DNA of 64,000 nt from Nitrososphaerota archaeon (GTDB lineage Archaea > Thermoproteota > Nitrososphaeria > Nitrososphaerales > Gagatemarchaeaceae). This document shows, one piece after another, positions 60,028 through 64,000 of this stretch. The number at the start of each line of letters is the position of its first letter. Within the stretch, counting starts at the first letter, position 1. The notes below the pieces were generated by a model that was given only the letters and a program-made list of their open reading frames with translations, did no database searches and was not told the origin of the DNA. The translations under genes were made by a program, and so were the position numbers. The stretch lies in assembly GCA_027339745.1 (NCBI GenBank), contig DAHWNW010000003.1, positions 1-64,000 on the forward strand, written 5' to 3'.

Positions 60028-61150
60028 GATAAGGGAAGAATCTTTTCCAGCGGAGCTGTCTTCCAAAAGAACGACTTCACGTACATAGACCGAATCGTAG
60101 ACCCGTTCAGGAAGGAGAGGGCGGGACCGAAGGGGTACCCTCCAAACGCGATGTTCATGGCCCTCCTCCTGATGTACCTGAAGGAGCTCAGGAGCGTCCT
60201 GGGCCTGATAGGCTTCATGAGTTCGAACCCGGAGTGGCTCAGGACGCTGGGCCTGAAGAGGAGGGTCAACGGGGTCGAGGTCTACTCTGTGCCTGACAGG
60301 ACCAGGTTCTACAGACTCGCCCGAAGGATCGGCATCGACGGGATGATGCGAATCATCTCCGTCATGGTGGTCAGGCTGATGCAGAGAGGGGTCAAAGCGA
60401 GGAGCGTCTCGTTGGATGCCATCATAATCTCAGCATGGTTCAAAGACTGCAGGATCAGGAATGACGAGCAGCATCTGAAGAGGTGCAGGCACGAGAAGAC
60501 GAAGGACAGGGACGCGTCCTGGGGGTACGACCTCCATCGGGACAAGTACGTCTACGGCTACAAGATCCACGTGTTGCTGGACTCGAAGACAGCCCTCCCC
60601 ATTGCGCTCACAGTCACAGCGTCGGGATACGGGGAGAACAGGACGGTGCCATGGTTCGTCTCGATGCTCCTGGTGCTGGGCGTCAGGGTGAGGAAGTTCT
60701 TCGCTGACATGGGGTACGACAGCAACCGGACCAGGCTCCTGATCGCCCAGAAGCTGAGGGCGACCCCGTTCATCTCCCTGCTGGCAAGGAACGCGAAGGG
60801 CTCCACCCCCGAGGAGAAGACCGAGGTCCTCCAGACCCAGGTGGAGGAGTTCTCCATCCTCCTCTCTGACGTCTTCAACACCGATGCTACGAACGCCCCG
60901 CGCCTGATGTTCGTCTTCAAGGGGGCTCTCTACTACCTCTACACCTTCACGGACGACCCGACGTTCTGGGAGCTGTACAACCTCCTGCTCGAGTTCACCA
61001 GGAAGAGCGCCGGCGAGATCACTGACCTGCTGGGGAGGAGTGACGTGGAGCCCGAGGTCATCCACGAGACCATCGAGGCGATCTCCAAGCTCCCCAAGGA
61101 CGCCTTCATGCCATTCATCAACAGGAGGCGTCTCTTCTCTGTCGCTGGAT
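60028..61150 (+). mobile_element. IS4/IS5-superfamily DDE transposase, lacking a clear own start and stop (partial element)
   Basis: SLDAIIISAWFKD, WGYDLHRDKYVYGYKIHVLLDSKTALPIALTVT, KFFADMGYDSNRTR; right limit approximate. Confidence 0.8.
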
Positions 61151-61603
61151 TCAATGGGATACCTGTGGCACGCAATAAACGGTGCGACATACGGAATAGC
61201 CTATACCCTTCTTTTTGGAAGCGGCTCCTGGCTGCTCGCCTTCGGATGGGGCACCTTCGTCTGGTCCGTCATGATGGCGTCTATGCCAAAGATGATGCCG
61301 ATGGTGAAGCTTTCCTATCCGAAGTTCATGGTCATACCCCTGATTGCACACTTGGCGATGGCCATGCCGATTAGCTATTTCGCCCTAAGCTATGTCACGC
61401 CCGGAGCGTCGGCGACGAGCCTGCTCGGAGCTTCGCTCAACCACAAACACAACCGTAGCAATCAAAATCCCACGGAAGATGCACTACCTCAATTGAACGC
61501 CTTCGCTATCAAGCTAAGGAAACTTGTGCATCTCTGGTTTCTCGCTAACTTCCTCTCCTTTGTGAACCTTCATGTGCTTGTAAGCTTTGGCGCAGCGCTC
61601 TGA
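61145..61603 (+). pseudogene. C-terminal fragment of a membrane protein, fused out of frame to the transposase
   Basis: MGYLWHAINGATYGIAYTLLFGSGSWLLAFGWGTFVWSVMMASMPKMMPMVKLSYPKFMVIPLIAHLAMAMPISYF in a different frame from the transposase. Confidence 0.6.
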
Positions 61604-62017
61604 GTTGAAGTAGTACCTGCCTCCGTCGATGTACTCCACGTACGGTTTGCCGACAATGGGAGTGTGGCAGAACTCGCACTTGAACTGGACCATCATGTAA
61701 GAATCCACCGTCGCCCCGTACTCCTCCTTCGCGGTCTTGGTTATGACGAGGCTCGAGTAGCCGGTAATCCACTTCACCTCCGAGAGCTTCTTCGAAACCA
61801 ACTGTCCCAGTTCGTCCGGGTCCCTCGTTTCGACCTTGAGGACCAGAGAGTGAGCGCCCGTCGTCATGTAAGTCTCCCTTACCTCCTTCATCGAGTTCAG
61901 CTTGCTCACCGCTTCATCGATGCTTGTCGGATCCAGCTGTAGAAGGACGAGGCCCCTGACCTTCCCGAATATCTTGTCAGGGTCAACTATGAGGGTGAAT
62001 TTTTTTATCACGCCCAA
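61514..62017 (-). CDS. Lrp/AsnC-type effector domain plus TRASH metal-binding domain; HTH incomplete
   Basis: GVIKKFTLIVDPDKIFGKVRGLVLLQL...; FKCEFCHTPIVGKPYVEYIDGGRYYFNSERCAKAY TRASH motif. Confidence 0.85.
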   Translation of the reverse strand: MGVIKKFTLIVDPDKIFGKVRGLVLLQLDPTSIDEAVSKLNSMKEVRETYMTTGAHSLVLKVETRDPDELGQLVSKKLSEVKWITGYSSLVITKTAKEEYGATVDSYMMVQFKCEFCHTPIVGKPYVEYIDGGRYYFNSERCAKAYKHMKVHKGEEVSEKPEMHKFP

Positions 62018-62133
62018 CTCCGTCAGGCGATGAACCCTAGTTCTGACGGTAGGGAGGCTGACCCCATTCCCCGCACAGAATGGGTTGAGGAACCCCTTCC
62101 TCAGCGTTGCGCTAAATCGTGCTGAGAGTTAGA

Positions 62134-62207
62134 TAGCCCGGCTAGGATTCGAACCTAGGTCGAAGGCTCCAAAGGCCTCCATCCTTGACCAACTAGACGA
62201 CCGGGCT
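62134..62207 (-). tRNA. tRNA-Gln (TTG), no insertion
   Basis: AGCCCGG/CCGGGCT acceptor; anticodon arm GAGGC-CTTTGGA-GCCTT; T-arm CTAGGTTCGAATCCTAG. Confidence 0.93.
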
Positions 62208-62235
62208 GCGGATGAACGCACGCCGCCGTGGTGAT

Positions 62236-63300
62236 TTAGGCTTGTTTGGCAGCCTTCTCTATCTCCATTGCTATCTTGGGGACTGGATCCTCCATCGAAT
62301 CCAACACCAGTCTCGCTCTCTTGGCCAATCTGATCTTAGACGGACCGGAAAGAAGGCGCCTGGCCTCTGAGAGCACACTCAGGACGGTGCTTGCCTTCAC
62401 CAGGAGGCCGACCTTCGCGAGGTACCTGTCGGTATATAGCGGCCCCTGGAACGCTGAGATGGTCGGGACTCCCATCAGTGCAGCCTCTGCGTTCATCGTC
62501 CCACCCATCCCGATGAACAAGTCCGTGGCTGCCAGCAGGTCATGTCCTCCTACCACCTCCTCAGGAACAATGACCTTTGACCCGAACTTGCCCTTCACTT
62601 CTTCAACCTGATAGTCATACCTGCAGAGCGCAACTATGTTGGCATGAGGGTATCCCTCGACCAACGAAGCGAGCACCCTGTCAGACCACCCCAGGTCTGC
62701 CCCGGCGAGATATGGTGCGTCGCTCTCCTGCACTCTTACCGTGATTGTGTCCTTAGAACTGTCCAGCTGAGGGACCGGGCCTGGGATGGGGGGCCTCTTC
62801 AGCCAAGCCGCAGGGTCCAGCGCTCTGTAGGTTGTCACCTGGTCCTTCCGGACCCCGAAGTGAGCCCAAGCGCGGTAAGGTATGACCCAAGGACACATGA
62901 GGTGGTGGCTCAAAGGGAGGGAAAGCCTCCCCGCCACTTCTGAGTGAGGTGAGTCGTTCACCGCCAAGTGCCGAATCCCGAGCCCATAGGCGACCCTGGC
63001 GCACACGGCCGACGCTGTGGAGATGGCGACCTGTGGCCCAAACCGCTTGACCAATGGTATCATCTCCTCCTGGCGCCTGGTGGCCGCGAGAAGCTGTTCC
63101 TCTCTGCCCCTGTGCCCTCTCTCGCCTACGAAGGTCAGCTCTAGCCGCGCCCGGTCTGCTAGAGGAGCCACCTCCCTGTAATTGCGGGAAGTGACAATGA
63201 CCTCGGCCCCTCTGGTCCTGAGCTCGTTGACGACAGGCCCGAAGAATAGGACCTGTTTCGGTGTCAGTACGTCGAACCAGACTCTCATCACGGGCCTCAC
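62236..63300 (-). CDS. DUF354 family (MurG-like glycosyltransferase fold) protein
   Basis: VWFDVLTPKQVLFFGPVVNELRTRGAEVIVTSRNYREV; LFIGMGGTMNAEAALMGVPTIS. Confidence 0.88.
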   Translation of the reverse strand: MRPVMRVWFDVLTPKQVLFFGPVVNELRTRGAEVIVTSRNYREVAPLADRARLELTFVGERGHRGREEQLLAATRRQEEMIPLVKRFGPQVAISTASAVCARVAYGLGIRHLAVNDSPHSEVAGRLSLPLSHHLMCPWVIPYRAWAHFGVRKDQVTTYRALDPAAWLKRPPIPGPVPQLDSSKDTITVRVQESDAPYLAGADLGWSDRVLASLVEGYPHANIVALCRYDYQVEEVKGKFGSKVIVPEEVVGGHDLLAATDLFIGMGGTMNAEAALMGVPTISAFQGPLYTDRYLAKVGLLVKASTVLSVLSEARRLLSGPSKIRLAKRARLVLDSMEDPVPKIAMEIEKAAKQA

Positions 63301-63405
63301 GATTACCGACCAGGCTGGTGTATACTAATCCGTTTGCCTCTGTTTCAACGTAAGGCCTTCCTTTCAAAGTATAATACCGAACTGTTGCTTAGCCAATAGG
63401 AGCCT

Positions 63406-64000
63406 TTGCCCAAGATACAGGTGGCGATGTTCGGCCTCACCAGCGAGGCATACAGGCTGGCTGCCGACATCGGCGATAAGGCGCAGGTCACGATCGTCGA
63501 CGAGACCCTTCAGATGGCAATGGAGCTGGAGCCGGGCTTCCTGAGGAAGAACCCAGCCTTGCAGGAAGTGATGGCAGACGAGCCTCTGCTCAGCCTTAAG
63601 CCGCTGGAGCAGGTCCTGGGAGAGGCGCAGGTGGTCTTCTTCACACCTAAATTGAGGCGGCCGTCAGAAGAGACCCTCATCGAAGCCGGCTCCAAGCTGC
63701 GGGACCTGGCGAAGTACCTCTCCAAGGGGGTCAGCCTCGTCAACGCGCTCCCTTCGGGCCCGGGAGGGAACTCTGAGAACATCATGCTCGTGGAGAAGCA
63801 GACCGGGCTCCAGGTAGGCTCTACGCTGACCTATGCGTACATGCCGCTGAGACCGAGGGAAAGCAAGCCGGCGGTGGTGGCGTTCGCCGGCGCCCAAGAG
63901 AAGGGACCACTGCAGAGCCTTGGTTACTCGCCGAGCTCCCAGAACGTCTTCTCCGCCGAGCTTGAATATGCGGTGACTGTGTTGGAGGCGGCCGTAGGCT
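63406..64000 (+). CDS. UDP-glucose/GDP-mannose dehydrogenase-like protein, truncated by the window edge
   Basis: TTG start; PKIQVAMFGLTSEAYRLAADIGDKAQVTIVDETLQMAMEL...VVFFTPKLRRP; open to the window end. Confidence 0.6.
   Translation, partial: MPKIQVAMFGLTSEAYRLAADIGDKAQVTIVDETLQMAMELEPGFLRKNPALQEVMADEPLLSLKPLEQVLGEAQVVFFTPKLRRPSEETLIEAGSKLRDLAKYLSKGVSLVNALPSGPGGNSENIMLVEKQTGLQVGSTLTYAYMPLRPRESKPAVVAFAGAQEKGPLQSLGYSPSSQNVFSAELEYAVTVLEAAVG

Overview
This looks like archaeal chromosome, probably Nitrososphaerota/Thaumarchaeota-like; that is inferred from gene content and no search was run. The core is dense and ordinary: an A-type ATPase operon (about 4.0-12.6 kb), a Fpo/Nuo-type complex I operon nuoH-I-J-K-M'-L-M-N (about 12.7-23.0 kb), a rio1-KH-top6B-top6A cluster, grpE-dnaK-dnaJ, a SAM by-product salvage operon (MTAP, apt, MTAP paralog, ahcY) next to metG, gcvPA/gcvPB, trxB and a ZIP-type transporter. 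The most unusual signals are: (i) a full-length intein of 367 aa in the NuoI 4Fe-4S subunit, whose +1 Cys is a cluster ligand; (ii) a full-length intein of 527 aa in topoisomerase VI subunit A, inserted just after the Toprim DxD motif; (iii) three tRNA genes (Glu, CAT, Asn) that each carry an extra 15-22 nt insert at the same D-loop site, two of them with a second insert elsewhere; (iv) a perfect 10-bp tandem duplication that frameshifts a K+ channel/TrkA protein; (v) mobile-element zones abutting tRNA-Glu (left edge) and probably tRNA-Gln (about 53.4-62.1 kb), the latter holding a tyrosine recombinase, a decayed IS3-type element, katG and a truncated second transposase. No CRISPR array or rRNA was seen.
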